A stretch of 64,000 nt of DNA from Bradyrhizobium barranii subsp. apii (GCF_011516635.5 NZ_CP096255.1:1920501-1984500); one strand, 5' to 3'; counted from the first letter of the stretch, positions 1-8,873 are shown. Made by a program: numbers and translations. The notes: generated by a model not told the origin, from the letters alone.

Positions 1-2
1 TC

Positions 3-161
3 CTGTTGGTGCGCGACGGCGTGAAGCTACCTTCGAACCTGCAGGGTCTCTTCGAGGTCCGATATAAGGGTGACACCCTCGACGCGGATGCCACGATGCA
101 GCTCCTTGAAGCCATGCGCGAGATGAAGACGCTACCACTGCCTACTAAAGTGGGGCTTTAG
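3..161 (+). CDS. C-terminal tail of a TIR-like predicted nucleotide-binding protein (5' cut by window edge)
   Basis: The frame is open from the window edge to a TAG at 159-161 (52 residues). It contains LPSNLQGLFEVRYKGD followed by LDADATMQLLEAM. This resembles the C-terminal end of predicted nucleotide-binding proteins with a TIR-like domain, where an LPSDLQG-type strand is followed by an acidic YxGD turn and a final helix. Such proteins often act as NAD-consuming effectors in anti-phage systems, but the catalytic part lies outside the window. The stop is 19 bases before the next gene on the same strand, so the two may be cotranscribed. The family call rests on a short tail and is from memory. 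Confidence 0.5.
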   Translation: MLVRDGVKLPSNLQGLFEVRYKGDTLDADATMQLLEAMREMKTLPLPTKVGL

Positions 162-180
162 ATGATCGGGGCGCACAAGC

Positions 181-1104
181 GTGCCTAGCGATGACCCTAA
201 CGACAACGCCGGAGCATTCATTGCTGCGTTCGATAGCATCCGGACCACAGACGTCTCCGCTAGCCGCACCAACACATTCACATCTGAGGACGACTTTAAT
301 GGTCTTTCAGTTGAACTCCTCATTGAAGTCGGTTCGTTCATCTGCGTGGCAGCTAACCTATTGCCACATGGAGGACGTTGGAGCCGAAATGAAGCTGTTC
401 TCGGTGGCCACGTCGTGCGCCTCTACAAGCTTATTTCGGCGCTCTTGGATCAGATCTGCCAACGTCGGCGAGAGATAACATTCATTATTGGTCGTCTCAC
501 GTTTGAATGCATCGTCAATTTGCGGTTCCTGCTAAAACATGCGGATGACCCAACCGTCTTCCATTCCTACGTTGCTTATTCGATGCGGAACGAGCGAAGG
601 CTTCAGGATAAGATCGAAGAGCGCATTGCAGCTCGCGAAGGCAAAATTCTTCCTGTCGAAACCAGAATGCTCAATTCGATTGCAAAGGTAGCGAACGCTT
701 CTGGTGTGTGTATTGAGGACGCTTCGGCATCTCGCCCCAAGGAGTGGGCTGATAAGAATATATTTGAACGAGCCGAAGCTGTTGGGCTGGGAGAGAGCTA
801 TCTTGGCGCGTTCCGCGGCCCATCCGCGTCGGTTCATGGCAATTGGATGGACCTCCTCGAATTTCAGTTAGACACGCATCACGACGAAGGAACCTTCGCT
901 CCAAGCTTTGAATGGCGCAATCCAAGGCCTCAAATCGCGCAGACTATCGCTCATCTCGCTACAGAAGCCGTGCGGGACTACTTCAGACATTTGGGGGAGG
1001 GGCCACTTGAGTTTATCGACGAGAGATTCGATGAACTATCAAGTCGTATCTTGGAGGCGATGAAGGCGCATGAGGCATATCTTGTGAGGTCAGGTGCTCT
1101 CTAG
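181..1104 (+). CDS. DUF5677-family protein
   Basis: This is a 307-residue soluble, largely helical protein starting at GTG 181. An in-frame TGA at 163-165 excludes an upstream start. The middle part (about residues 75-150) has the pattern of DUF5677: a helix with RLYKLISALLDQIC, then ITFIIGRLTFECIVNLRFLL, then a stretch with SMRNERRLQDKI. Near residue 220 there is SASVHGNW, a conserved His-Gly-x-Trp feature of that family. No signal peptide or membrane segment is visible. The function of DUF5677 is unknown to me. It is frequently seen near defence genes, and here it follows a TIR-like fragment. Base composition is lower in GC than the core genes further right, in keeping with transfer. Confidence 0.65.
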   Translation: MPSDDPNDNAGAFIAAFDSIRTTDVSASRTNTFTSEDDFNGLSVELLIEVGSFICVAANLLPHGGRWSRNEAVLGGHVVRLYKLISALLDQICQRRREITFIIGRLTFECIVNLRFLLKHADDPTVFHSYVAYSMRNERRLQDKIEERIAAREGKILPVETRMLNSIAKVANASGVCIEDASASRPKEWADKNIFERAEAVGLGESYLGAFRGPSASVHGNWMDLLEFQLDTHHDEGTFAPSFEWRNPRPQIAQTIAHLATEAVRDYFRHLGEGPLEFIDERFDELSSRILEAMKAHEAYLVRSGAL

Positions 1105-1115
1105 AGTTGCGGTGA

Positions 1116-1241
1116 CAGTGCACATACTGGCGCAATAACAAAAAGCCGCTTGGCGACCGGCGCTTCGTCACGCGTCTGGGATTGCTGCTCCCTTCCAAGC
1201 AGCAGCGCATCGTGCGCTCCCTCGCAAAGGCGGTCGACTAA
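1116..1241 (+). other. Short open frame resembling the tail of a lost gene
   Basis: Between the DUF5677 gene and the frameshifted gene, a frame opens just after a TGA at 1113-1115 and runs to TAA 1239-1241. It reads [18 protein letters not shown] followed by a basic Leu-rich end. It has no good start codon. It could be the last 40 codons of a deleted gene, or chance. I do not recognise it. Confidence 0.2.
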
Positions 1242-1257
1242 CTCAACGGTGGACAAA

Positions 1258-2789
1258 ATGACCAAACCAGTACTCAAGCTAATGCAGATTGCAAGCCCGA
1301 TACGTCGCCATCGTAGCCAACGCGCAATCTTGATCGGCCTCGGCCTCAACCGTATTGGACGCGTTTCTGAGCTTCCAGACACGCGCGAGACGCGCGGCAT
1401 GATAGAAAAGGTCAGGCACCTCGTCCGAATTATCGAACCTACGCCTGGCGAAGCGCGTCCGATTTCAAAGCTTCGTTTCGAGGCGCTAGCGGCCTATATC
1501 CGCGACCCGCATACCGTGGTGATTTTCGAGGAGCTCGAATGGTACGCGACAGCCGACGAACGGGTGATCGGTATGGTCGTGCGTGATCGCATAGACGACG
1601 ATTTTGGGTGCATGGTGCTTGGGCGCGACGAACGTCTGCGCTACCGCGCAATCGATGTCGATGCTTCCCATCCGACGCGGGACGCCGCCCGCGTTGAACT
1701 ATTCGCAAGAATGCAGCACCAGCATTCGCTCGATGACGCGGAATTCCATCAAGGCGATGCGTCTGAGCCTGCCATGGATTTCTTGACGCCAATGGCCGGG
1801 GAGAGCCAGCTCAATCCGACATTCAAAGTTCTAATGTGGGAGCGCCGCTGGTCACCTGCGCGCGAGCTGATCGAGGCGATGATGCGCTACTATGAGGACG
1901 CGGATGGCAACTTCGTGCAGCAGTTTCAGACAGCCGCATTCGACGCCCGCATTTGGGAGCTTATCTCTATGCCGTCTTCACGGAGCTCGGCTACGCGCCG
2001 GCCTCCGACGAAGCCGTTCCGGATTTCATATTCTCAAGCCCGAGGGGAGCCTTTGGCGTAGAGGCGACTTCCGCAAACCCGACGCAAGGCGGGGAACCGA
2101 GAGCGCTTCCCGATAATAAGGAAGAATTGCGGGCTTATATTGAGAACTATATTCCGATTAAGCTAGCCCGACGTCTCAAAGACAAGCTCACACGCAATCC
2201 ACCCTACTGGCAAGAGCCAGGTATGCAGGGCCTGCCGTTTCTCATCGCCGTTCAGGATTTTCATTCGCCGGGATCAATGCGGCTGATCAACTCAGCCATG
2301 ACGGAGTATGTCTTCGGCGTGCGCCATACGCTGCGCGAAGGCGGAGTTCATGTGGAATGGATCGGGGAGCATGTGTGGGGCAATGTTCGTGAGCCGTCGG
2401 GCTTCTTTCATTTCGAGAACGCGGAGAATGTCAGCGCTGTCATCGTCAATTCGCAGGGGACGCTTCCGAAGTTCAATCGCATCGGCTATCTCGCAGGATT
2501 CGGCGACCGAGGTGTTCGCATGATCCGGACCGGGCTTCGCCGGGGCGAACTCGATGGTGGAAACCCGATGCCGCGTCCCTTTCGCCAGGTCGTGCACGCG
2601 ACGGGCTATTCCGAAGCTTGGGTCGAAGGCATGGTAGTGCTCCACAATCCCCGTGCGCTCCGCCCGCTGAACCCCAGTCTGATCCCGGGCGCGGCGCACG
2701 AATTTCTGCAGGAGGATGGGCGAATCATATCGCTACTGCCCCCCTTCCACCCCCATTTCTCGATGACATCGATCACGGTGCCCAAATAG
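1258..2789 (+). pseudogene. Long uncharacterised gene broken by a one-base frameshift
   Basis: Two overlapping frames read as one protein if one base is restored near 1960-1962. The first frame (ATG 1258) ends its sensible part at [10 protein letters not shown], and the second continues directly with [21 protein letters not shown]. Each frame turns to low-complexity Ser/Arg sequence beyond the junction. The repaired product would have 510 residues. Recognisable segments are an N-terminal Arg-rich stretch, a middle with acidic [15 protein letters not shown], and a C-terminal half with PDFIF and GVEAT. The last resembles the E-x-T/K strand of nuclease-like folds, but this is not diagnostic. I do not recognise the family. 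The cause is either a true inactivating deletion or a sequencing error. Confidence 0.6.
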
Positions 2790-2892
2790 GCACGTCCATA
2801 GGTTACGCTTGGTGAGCGCTAGGCTCGCGTCTGAGTATGCAGTTGCGGGATTGACGGGGTGCTGTTGAATTAGATCAACGGCGCGGTGTCGC

Positions 2893-3212
2893 CAAAGCTA
2901 CCTCACCACGGCCACGATCACCACCGACACCGGCAACGTCACCGCCGCCAGCAGCGTCCCCAGCGCCACCGCGCCCGACACCGGATTCACCAATCGCTGA
3001 TACTGGGCCGCGAAGATGTACGCGTTCGCGCCGGTCGGCATCGCCGCGAACGCTCGATCGCGCCGGCTGCGGTCGGCGGTGGGTTTAACAGTTTGACCAG
3101 CACGAACGCGACCATCGGGCGTCGCCAGAAGCTTGAGCGCGCCCATCACTGCGATGCTGCTCGCCTTTGAACTCGAAGCGGAAGAAATGCGCAGAATGAT
3201 CGGCTGCGTCAA
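2893..3212 (-). pseudogene. Degenerate duplicate of the 3' end of the AEC transporter gene
   Basis: On the minus strand this stretch repeats the last 100 or so codons of the AEC transporter at 3970-4914. The final 50 residues are nearly identical (AAMPTGANAYIFAAQYQRL, then VNPVSGAVALGTLLAAV). Further upstream the copy loses bases, turns frame (VKPTADRSRRDRAFAAMP) and ends in SALKLLA-like sequence near 3210. There is no start and no membrane N-terminus, so it cannot make a transporter. The intact copy lies about 1.07 kb away, and the two copies bracket the DUF4126 gene in direct orientation. Confidence 0.75.
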
Positions 3213-3361
3213 GATTTCTGGCTTGGTTTGCTCATCCTCGGCGATGTAGCCTGATTGCGCATTGCGATCTGCGTCGATGGCCGTACTCATCCCAATGACC
3301 TCGGCCGCATCATGTCTAGCCTTCCCGAGGAAATTCGAGCGCAACAATCGTTGGAGATCTC

Positions 3362-3949
3362 ATGTCGAACTCCGATCTCGCGTTGTCGATTGCGCTCGGT
3401 GTCGGTCTTGCGGCCGCGACGGGCTTCCGGGTGTTCCTGCCGATGCTGGTTGCCAGCGTGGCCGCTTATTCGGGTTCGCTTCCTTTGGGCGACGGTTTCG
3501 CGTGGCTTGGAACACCTGCTGCAATGCTCATGCTTGGCGTGGCCGCGCTCCTGGAGGTTGGTGCGTATTTCATTCCCGGCGTGGATAATGTGCTCGATGT
3601 CATCGCCGCGCCTGTCGCGGTGATCGCCGGAGCCATCCTGTCAGCGGCGACCATGGCAGACCTTCCGCCGATGATGAAATGGACGGCCGCCATCGTCGCG
3701 GGCGGCGGCGCGGCCGGCATCGTGCATGGCGTCACCGCGGCCGTGCGGGCCAAATCGACGGTCCTGACGGCTGGCCTCGGCAACTCAACCGTTGCGACCG
3801 CCGAACTGGGCGGTGCACTCCTCGTATCGCTTCTTGCCCTGGCTGCGCCGGTTGCCGCCTTCGTGCTCGTCGTTCTGATGCTCTGGCTGGCGATACGTTT
3901 GATCCTGCGCTTGCGGAGGTCAGCTCCTCGCACGGATCAACCGGGATGA
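3362..3949 (+). CDS. DUF4126 integral membrane protein
   Basis: This 195-residue protein is rich in Ala, Gly, Leu and Val, with about five predicted membrane spans. The start is ATG 3362. The order of features matches DUF4126: an N-terminal LSIALGVGLAAATGFRVFLP span, then AAMLMLGVAALLEVGAYFIP, then the PGVDNVLDVIAAPVAVIAG segment, a Gly-rich span AAIVAGGGAAGIVHG, and a C-terminal span ending in basic residues RLILRLRRSAPRT that should face the cytoplasm. The biochemical role is unknown. It is flanked by two copies of the AEC transporter tail, which suggests that it was inserted or duplicated together with that sequence. Confidence 0.8.
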   Translation: MSNSDLALSIALGVGLAAATGFRVFLPMLVASVAAYSGSLPLGDGFAWLGTPAAMLMLGVAALLEVGAYFIPGVDNVLDVIAAPVAVIAGAILSAATMADLPPMMKWTAAIVAGGGAAGIVHGVTAAVRAKSTVLTAGLGNSTVATAELGGALLVSLLALAAPVAAFVLVVLMLWLAIRLILRLRRSAPRTDQPG

Positions 3950-3969
3950 CCGCGTGACTGCTCGTGCGG

Positions 3970-4914
3970 CTACCTCGCCCCCGCCACGATCACCACCACC
4001 ACCGGCAACGTCACCGCCGCCAGCAGCGTCCCCAGCGCGACCGCGCCCGACACCGGGTTCACCAGCCGCTGATACTGGGCCGCGAAGATGTACGCGTTCG
4101 CGCCGGTCGGCATCGCCGCGAACAGCACGATCACGCCGGCTGCGACCGGAGGCAGACCGAGCAGTTTTGCCAGCACGAACGCCACCGCCGGCATCGCCAG
4201 CAGCTTGAGCGCGCTCATCGCGGCGACGCTCAGCATCTCGCCTTTGACCTCAAACCGAAACAGGTTGATGCCGAGCGCGATCAGCGCTGCCGGCGATCCG
4301 GCCTGTGCAAGCAGCTCGATCGTCCTGTCGACGACGGGATTGAGACCGAGGCCGGTAAAGCGCCAGACCACGCCAAAGCCGATCGCCAGCATCAGCGGAT
4401 TGCGCGCGAGATCCGCGAGCACGGGGCGGATGACCGACAGGACCGAGCCTGTCCGCTTGCGGCTGACAAGCTCCATCTGCAGGATGCCGCAGAGCCAGAG
4501 CAGCGGCGTGTTCACCGACAGGATCAGCGACATCGGGCCTGCGGCCTCGTTGCCGAGCGCCGAGAGCACCAGCGGAATGCCGAGCATCACGATGTTGCCG
4601 TAGACCGAGCCGATCGCGAACACGACGCCGTCCTCGCGGTCCTCGCGCCGTTCGCGCAAGCATGCCGAGATCGCCAGCGCCGCGATCCAGGTGATGGCGA
4701 GCGCGCCGTAATAGGCGCCCCACATCCTGTAGGGGCTGACATCGGGGAATTCCGACACGACGATGGTGCGAAACAGCAGCGCCGGGATCGCGATGCTGAA
4801 GGCGAATTCGGAGATGCCCTTGTGCGCGGTCTCGGAGACGAAGCGAAACAGCACCGACGCGTAGCCGGCCGCGATCAGGGCGAACACCGGCGCGACGATC
4901 AACACTGTGGCCAT
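3970..4914 (-). CDS. AEC (auxin efflux carrier) family transporter
   Basis: This 314-residue inner-membrane protein has ten or so hydrophobic segments in the 5+5 arrangement of the AEC family. It begins MATVLIVAPVFALIAAGY. Family signs are the AFSIAIPALLFR segment in the first half, NIVMLGIPLVLSALGNEA (the GIPL motif), NPLMLAIGFGVVWRF at the start of the second half, and PTGANAYIFAAQYQ near the end. AEC carriers export organic acids or other amphipathic anions. The substrate cannot be read here. The start is ATG at 4914. A broken copy of its last third lies at 2893-3212. Confidence 0.88.
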   Translation of the reverse strand: MATVLIVAPVFALIAAGYASVLFRFVSETAHKGISEFAFSIAIPALLFRTIVVSEFPDVSPYRMWGAYYGALAITWIAALAISACLRERREDREDGVVFAIGSVYGNIVMLGIPLVLSALGNEAAGPMSLILSVNTPLLWLCGILQMELVSRKRTGSVLSVIRPVLADLARNPLMLAIGFGVVWRFTGLGLNPVVDRTIELLAQAGSPAALIALGINLFRFEVKGEMLSVAAMSALKLLAMPAVAFVLAKLLGLPPVAAGVIVLFAAMPTGANAYIFAAQYQRLVNPVSGAVALGTLLAAVTLPVVVVIVAGAR

Positions 4915-5285
4915 GCGCCCCTCATCTCACGGGGACATCACACGACCACCCCACGTTCTCGATCATGCCATCATGCCGCTGTTTTGCCCGACGAGTCAAA
5001 TCGATTTCGTAAAATCCGTAAATGGCCGCCGTGGCCTGGCTACTGTGCATGGGGTTGTTTTCGCGTTTTTTTGTTGGACCGAAGCTGAAGCCGCGCGCGG
5101 ACCCGATCTCGCCAGCCCTGCCAAAGGCTTAGCCTGATATTGCGACATCGTGCCCGGGAAGGGACCGCGCCGGGCCGACCGGCCTGTTGCCCGGAGCGCA
5201 CAGGTGGCCGTTTTCGCTTCCGCCTCGTTGCCAACGAACGCCCGTTCACCCACTATTCCCTCTGACTCGACATGTGGGGGGATCG
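4915..5285. other. Intergenic, no gene seen
   Basis: This stretch separates the start of the AEC gene from a small secreted protein. It should hold the AEC promoter on the minus strand and that of the secreted protein on the plus strand. I see no convincing reading frame, RNA gene or long repeat. Confidence 0.5.
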
Positions 5286-5621
5286 ATGCCGGCGTTCCGA
5301 TTTAAAAAATCCTTGGCTGCTGCGATCTCGGGCATTGCGCTCGCCGTCCTGGTCCATCCCGGCGCCGGCTTCGCCTACACGCAGGAGGAGCAGCAGGCCT
5401 GCTCGCCGGACGCGATGCGGCTGTGCGGCGAGTTCGTTCCGAACGTTGATGCCATCACCGCCTGCATGATCCAGAAGAAATCGCAGCTCTCGCCGCAGTG
5501 CAAAGTGTTCTTCCGCCAGGGACCCGAGCCCGGCGAGGCCCGCGCCGGCAAGCCGACGGCCAAGAAGAGCACCAAGCCTTCGCAGAAGGTGGCCAAGAAG
5601 AAGAAATCCAGCGAAAGCTGA
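5286..5621 (+). CDS. Small secreted Cys-containing protein with Lys-rich tail
   Basis: The product has 111 residues from ATG 5286. An in-frame upstream extension to 5187 lacks coding character. Residues 1-30 form a clear signal peptide: RFKKS, then hydrophobic SGIALAVLVHPGAGFA, with cleavage after GFA. The mature part has four cysteines spaced CSPDAMRLCGE...CMIQKK...CKVFF. This is the pattern of short cysteine-rich periplasmic proteins common in Bradyrhizobium. It then ends in a lysine-rich tail (KPTAKKSTKPSQKVAKKKK). The cysteines probably form two disulfides in the periplasm. The function is unknown. Confidence 0.75.
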   Translation: MPAFRFKKSLAAAISGIALAVLVHPGAGFAYTQEEQQACSPDAMRLCGEFVPNVDAITACMIQKKSQLSPQCKVFFRQGPEPGEARAGKPTAKKSTKPSQKVAKKKKSSES

Positions 5622-6051
5622 GCGCGGGGCTAGCGTTCTTTCTTTGAAGCTCGTCGCGTCAGGGCAACAGCGCGAAGCGTCTTCGCGTCGGTGTCCCCTG
5701 CATGTGTGTTGCCGGCATCAGCTGCGCGCCAGCCTCCGGACTCCTTTTGTTCGCCTCGCCGTGCGGACGCCTGCGACAATTACCAGCGTTCGACGGAAAA
5801 GAGTCGCGAGAGGGTTTGCGCGGCGAGGTTGCATTCCGTTTTTTCCGGCGTTGCTGCCGAAAAGCGTGGGATTGCCGGCGTGAAGGGCGTTTCGTTGCGA
5901 TTGGTATGCTGGTCGCGCGAAGCAGTGTGACTCAAAAGCCAACACGTCTTGTTATTTCGTGGCCCCGAGGCAACTGCCGGTAAATTTTTCTTTCCCGAAT
6001 CAGCGCGGTGATTCATTTTCGTGATCTGGGGTCAATCTGGAGGCCAGAGGT
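5622..6051. other. Intergenic, no gene seen
   Basis: The open frames across this 430-base stretch are short, lack ribosome sites and give Arg/Cys-rich translations. A run of T and A around 5985-6020 probably holds the promoter of the ParA gene. The parA ribosome site CTGGAGG lies shortly before ATG 6052. Confidence 0.5.
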
Positions 6052-6726
6052 ATGAACGTAATTGTTTTTGCATCGCGTAAAGGCGGCTCGGGCAAGAGTA
6101 CCCTGGCCGCACATCTCGCCGCGCAGATCAAGGCGAGCAAGGTGATGCTCGTGGACGCGGATCCGCAGGGCTCGCTCACGCTGTGGCACAAGCTGCGCGG
6201 CACCAACGAGCCGCCGATCAAGGCTGCGGTGAACTCGGTCAGCGGCATCGTCTCCGCTGCCAAGCGCGACGGTTATGAATGGGTGTTGATCGACACGCCG
6301 CCGAATCTCTCGGCCGTCGTCGACGACGCGATCAAGAACGCGACCATGGTGGTCATTCCGGCACGTCCCGGCGTGTTCGACGTCAACGCGGTGCAGGAAA
6401 CCATCCAGATGTGCCGCGCGGCGCGCAAGCCCTACGCGGTCGTGCTCAACGGCGCACCGGCGCGCCGCGACGAGTCCGAAAGCCCGATCGTTACCATCGC
6501 CCGCGAGGCGCTGGCGAAATTCCGCGCGCCGGTGTGGGGCGGCCAGATCACCAACCGTTCGGATTTGCTGATGGCGCTCAGCCACGGCGAAGGCGCGCGC
6601 GAGTATCAGGCCGAGAGTCGTGCGGCCCAGGAAATCGCAAGGCTGTGGGCGGCGATCGAGCGTTCAGTGAAGGCTATTCGCGGCACGGCGTCGGCATCTG
6701 GCGCAATGCACAAGCAGGCGGCATAA
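6052..6726 (+). CDS. ParA/MinD-family ATPase (orphan, no ParB partner)
   Basis: This 224-residue P-loop ATPase of the ParA/Soj class starts MNVIVFASRKGGSGKST, the deviant Walker A (KGGxGKST). It continues with VDADPQGSLTLW (switch I / A-prime region) and IDTPPN (Walker B). There is no helix-turn-helix extension and no parB next to it. That fits the short orphan ParA proteins that place cytoplasmic cargo such as chemoreceptor clusters, rather than the chromosomal ParA. The neighbouring genes give no hint of the cargo. Strong hairpin terminator sequence follows at 6754-6777, so it is probably a single-gene unit. Confidence 0.85.
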   Translation: MNVIVFASRKGGSGKSTLAAHLAAQIKASKVMLVDADPQGSLTLWHKLRGTNEPPIKAAVNSVSGIVSAAKRDGYEWVLIDTPPNLSAVVDDAIKNATMVVIPARPGVFDVNAVQETIQMCRAARKPYAVVLNGAPARRDESESPIVTIAREALAKFRAPVWGGQITNRSDLLMALSHGEGAREYQAESRAAQEIARLWAAIERSVKAIRGTASASGAMHKQAA

Positions 6727-6753
6727 TTTTCATAAATCATTCCCCGGACGGAA

Positions 6754-6777
6754 AGCGCGCGGAAGTCCGCGCGTTTT
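6754..6777 (+). terminator. Rho-independent terminator of the ParA gene
   Basis: The arms GCGCGCGGA and TCCGCGCG enclose a two-base loop and are followed by TTTT. The hairpin lies 28 bases after the parA stop. Confidence 0.75.
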
Positions 6778-6801
6778 GCGTTTTGGCCCGGTGGAGATGC
6801 C

Positions 6802-6948
6802 TTACGCCACCATCAGCATGTAGAACACGATGACCGGCGACAGCGTCAGGATCACCGACCAGATGCCGGCGGCCCAGAGAATGTCCTCGGTGGTAAAGCT
6901 CTGCTGTCCGGCGTCGTAATGCGACGCCACTTCATTCCGGATATTCAC
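6802..6948 (-). CDS. Small single-span membrane protein
   Basis: A 48-residue frame starts at GTG 6948 and ends with TAA at 6802. It has a polar N-terminus with EVASHYDAGQQSFTTEDI. One long hydrophobic span (IWSVILTLSPVIVFYMLMVA) reaches the C-terminus, so the protein would be tail-anchored. An in-frame stop lies nine codons upstream of the GTG. The hydrophobic pattern and codon use look real, but I do not know the family. Confidence 0.5.
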   Translation of the reverse strand: MNIRNEVASHYDAGQQSFTTEDILWAAGIWSVILTLSPVIVFYMLMVA

Positions 6949-7262
6949 AACACGCCCCCGCGATTTCTTCGCTTATGGGCGCCAGTGATAGCCGCGATGT
7001 TTTAAGAATCCGGATCGCAATTTCGGGCGCATTCGAACACAGGTGCTACCACGGATTAACCATGCCGGCGCGGTGCACGCGTTCGCGCGGGGGTAACTAC
7101 GGGGCACGTTCTTACCCTCCCCCTCCAGGGGAGGGTGAAGGACTCGCGCCGCCGCTAAACCCACTCACTGTATTTCCTTCTGATCTCGTCGATGTAGTCC
7201 GCGCGCGATTTCACCTCATCCGCGGTCAATCCGATGTCGCGCCGCAGCCAGTCGGATAACTC

Positions 7263-8691
7263 GGGGATGTCCCGGGTTCTGTTGAATTTCTGAAGAGGTC
7301 GGCGTTGCCCACCTTGAGCCGGTAGGCTCGGGGTGCTGATTCCACAAAGGAGAGCAACGCCATGACGAGAGATATCACACCGGCTGGTTGGCCGGCGACC
7401 GGGGCTGTGGAGAAATCATTTGCGGAAGTGCGAGCGAGCTTCGATCGGTTCTGCCTTGCGGCAGGAATCGAGGCGCTCGGCACGATGATGGAGGCGGATG
7501 TGACAGCGGCCTGCGGGCCGCGCCACGGTCGTGATGCGGCGCGGCGGGCGCACCGTTGGGGCCGAACGCGGGGGCGGATCGGTTTCCACGGCGGCAAGAT
7601 CGAGGTCGATCGCCCGCGGGTCCGGGGCATGGACGGCCGCGAGGTCACGATCCCGAGCTGGGAAACGGCGGCGCAGGAGGACTGGCTCGGTCGCTGGGCG
7701 ATGAACCTGATGCTGATCAATGTGTCGACGCGCCGGTTCGGCCGCGCCGTCCGGCTGCCCGAGGGTGACGTGCCGGCACCGCCCGGATCGGGGATTTCGA
7801 AGTCGGCGGCCTCGCGGAGGTTCGTGGCTCTGTCGGCGGCGCGGCTGGCCGACTTCATGGCTGCCGATCTGTCCGCGCTCGACCTTCTGGTGGTCCAAAT
7901 CGACGGGCTGCATCTCGACGACGATCTCGTGCTGGTGGCCGCGATCGGGGTTGACGGCGAAGGCAACAAGCATCCGCTGGCGCTGGTGGAAGGGGCGACC
8001 GAGAATGCAGCAACGGTTCAGGCCCTGCTGGACAACCTGGTCTCGCGCGGGCTCGACCCGACGGTGCCAAGACTGTTCATCGCCGACGGCGCGAAGGCGT
8101 TGTCGAAGGCGATCCGCCGCACCTTCGGTTCGGCCGCTGCGATCCAGCGCTGCCAGATCCACAAGGCGCGCAACATCATGGAACGCCTGCCGAAAGAGCA
8201 TCATGCGGCCACCCGCCGGGTGCTGCGCCAGGCCTGGGAGCTCGATGACGCCGACAAGGCTGAAAAATTGATCCGCAATCTCGCGCGTCGACTCGACCAG
8301 CAATGGCCCGGCGTTGCGGCCAGTATCCTCGAAGGCCTCGACGAAATCCTGACTGTCGTCCGGTTGAAGTTGCCGAAGGAGCTTCGCCGATCGCTCGCCT
8401 GTACCAATATCGCCGAGAACATGATGGGCACCATTCGCCGCGTCACGCGCAACGTTAAACGCTGGCGGGATGCCGGTATGGCCTTGCGATGGGTCGCGGC
8501 CGGTATGATCGAGGCCAACAAGGGCTTCCGACGATTGAAGGCGCATAAGCAATTGTCGGTTCTGCGTGCGGCCCTTCAAGCTCACCACGATCGCATGACA
8601 ATCAAGTCCGTTGCCCACGTCACGAGGGCTGCGTAATATTCATTCCGGCAACGTCGACCCGACGTAGTTCAACAGCGATCGGGACATCCCC
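7263..8691 (+). mobile_element. IS256-family insertion sequence, complete
   Basis: The element is 1429 bp with imperfect terminal inverted repeats. The left end GGGGATGTCCCG, four bases, then CTGTTGAA matches the reverse complement of the right end, with the four bases between the two blocks differing. The similarity resumes further inside around GTTGCC. The flanks carry GATAACTC (7255-7262) and GATAACCT (8692-8699), an imperfect 8-base target duplication. Removing one copy of it restores the reading frame of the interrupted gene. One transposase gene fills the element. Confidence 0.8.
7362..8636 (+). CDS. IS256-family (mutator type) transposase
   Basis: This 424-residue DDE transposase starts at ATG 7362. 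The first acidic residue is in LLVVQIDGLHLDDD, the second in LFIADGAKALSKAIRR, and the third in the CTNIAENMMGTIRR segment near the C-terminus. The AIQRCQIHKARNIMERLP stretch, with its C-x2-H, is typical of IS256. The length is normal, no frame breaks are seen, and the inverted repeats are present, so it may still be active. Confidence 0.9.
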   Translation: MTRDITPAGWPATGAVEKSFAEVRASFDRFCLAAGIEALGTMMEADVTAACGPRHGRDAARRAHRWGRTRGRIGFHGGKIEVDRPRVRGMDGREVTIPSWETAAQEDWLGRWAMNLMLINVSTRRFGRAVRLPEGDVPAPPGSGISKSAASRRFVALSAARLADFMAADLSALDLLVVQIDGLHLDDDLVLVAAIGVDGEGNKHPLALVEGATENAATVQALLDNLVSRGLDPTVPRLFIADGAKALSKAIRRTFGSAAAIQRCQIHKARNIMERLPKEHHAATRRVLRQAWELDDADKAEKLIRNLARRLDQQWPGVAASILEGLDEILTVVRLKLPKELRRSLACTNIAENMMGTIRRVTRNVKRWRDAGMALRWVAAGMIEANKGFRRLKAHKQLSVLRAALQAHHDRMTIKSVAHVTRAA

Positions 8692-8873
8692 GATAACCTC
8701 GCATATGAAACGCGTTCCCATGCCGCCTTCAGCGCATCGCGCCACTGACGAATGTCCATAGGTCGATCTCTTTCCGGATTGAGATGGTGTCGAGCGGACA
8801 CGACGCTGCCTTCCCTCTCCCGCACGGGGAGAAGGGGGTGGCGGCGTGCGTGTGAAGAGAGGAAGCGGAGGCG

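Larger units (their letters stand above)
7155..8759 (-). pseudogene. DUF1127-like small gene split by an IS256-type element
   Basis: The 5' half (ATG 8759 down to 8692) encodes MDIRQWRDALKAAWERVSY, then ARL. The 3' half (7262 down to TAG 7155) encodes LSDWLRRDIGLTADEVKSRA, then DYIDEIRRKYSEWV. Removing the element at 7263-8691 together with one 8-base target copy joins the halves in frame to a 55-residue protein. The LRRDIGLTADEV segment resembles the C-terminal helix of DUF1127/YjiS proteins, which are small basic regulators often linked to RNA turnover and phosphate metabolism. GGAAAGAGA lies before the ATG as a possible ribosome site. The gene is inactivated in this strain. Confidence 0.7.
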
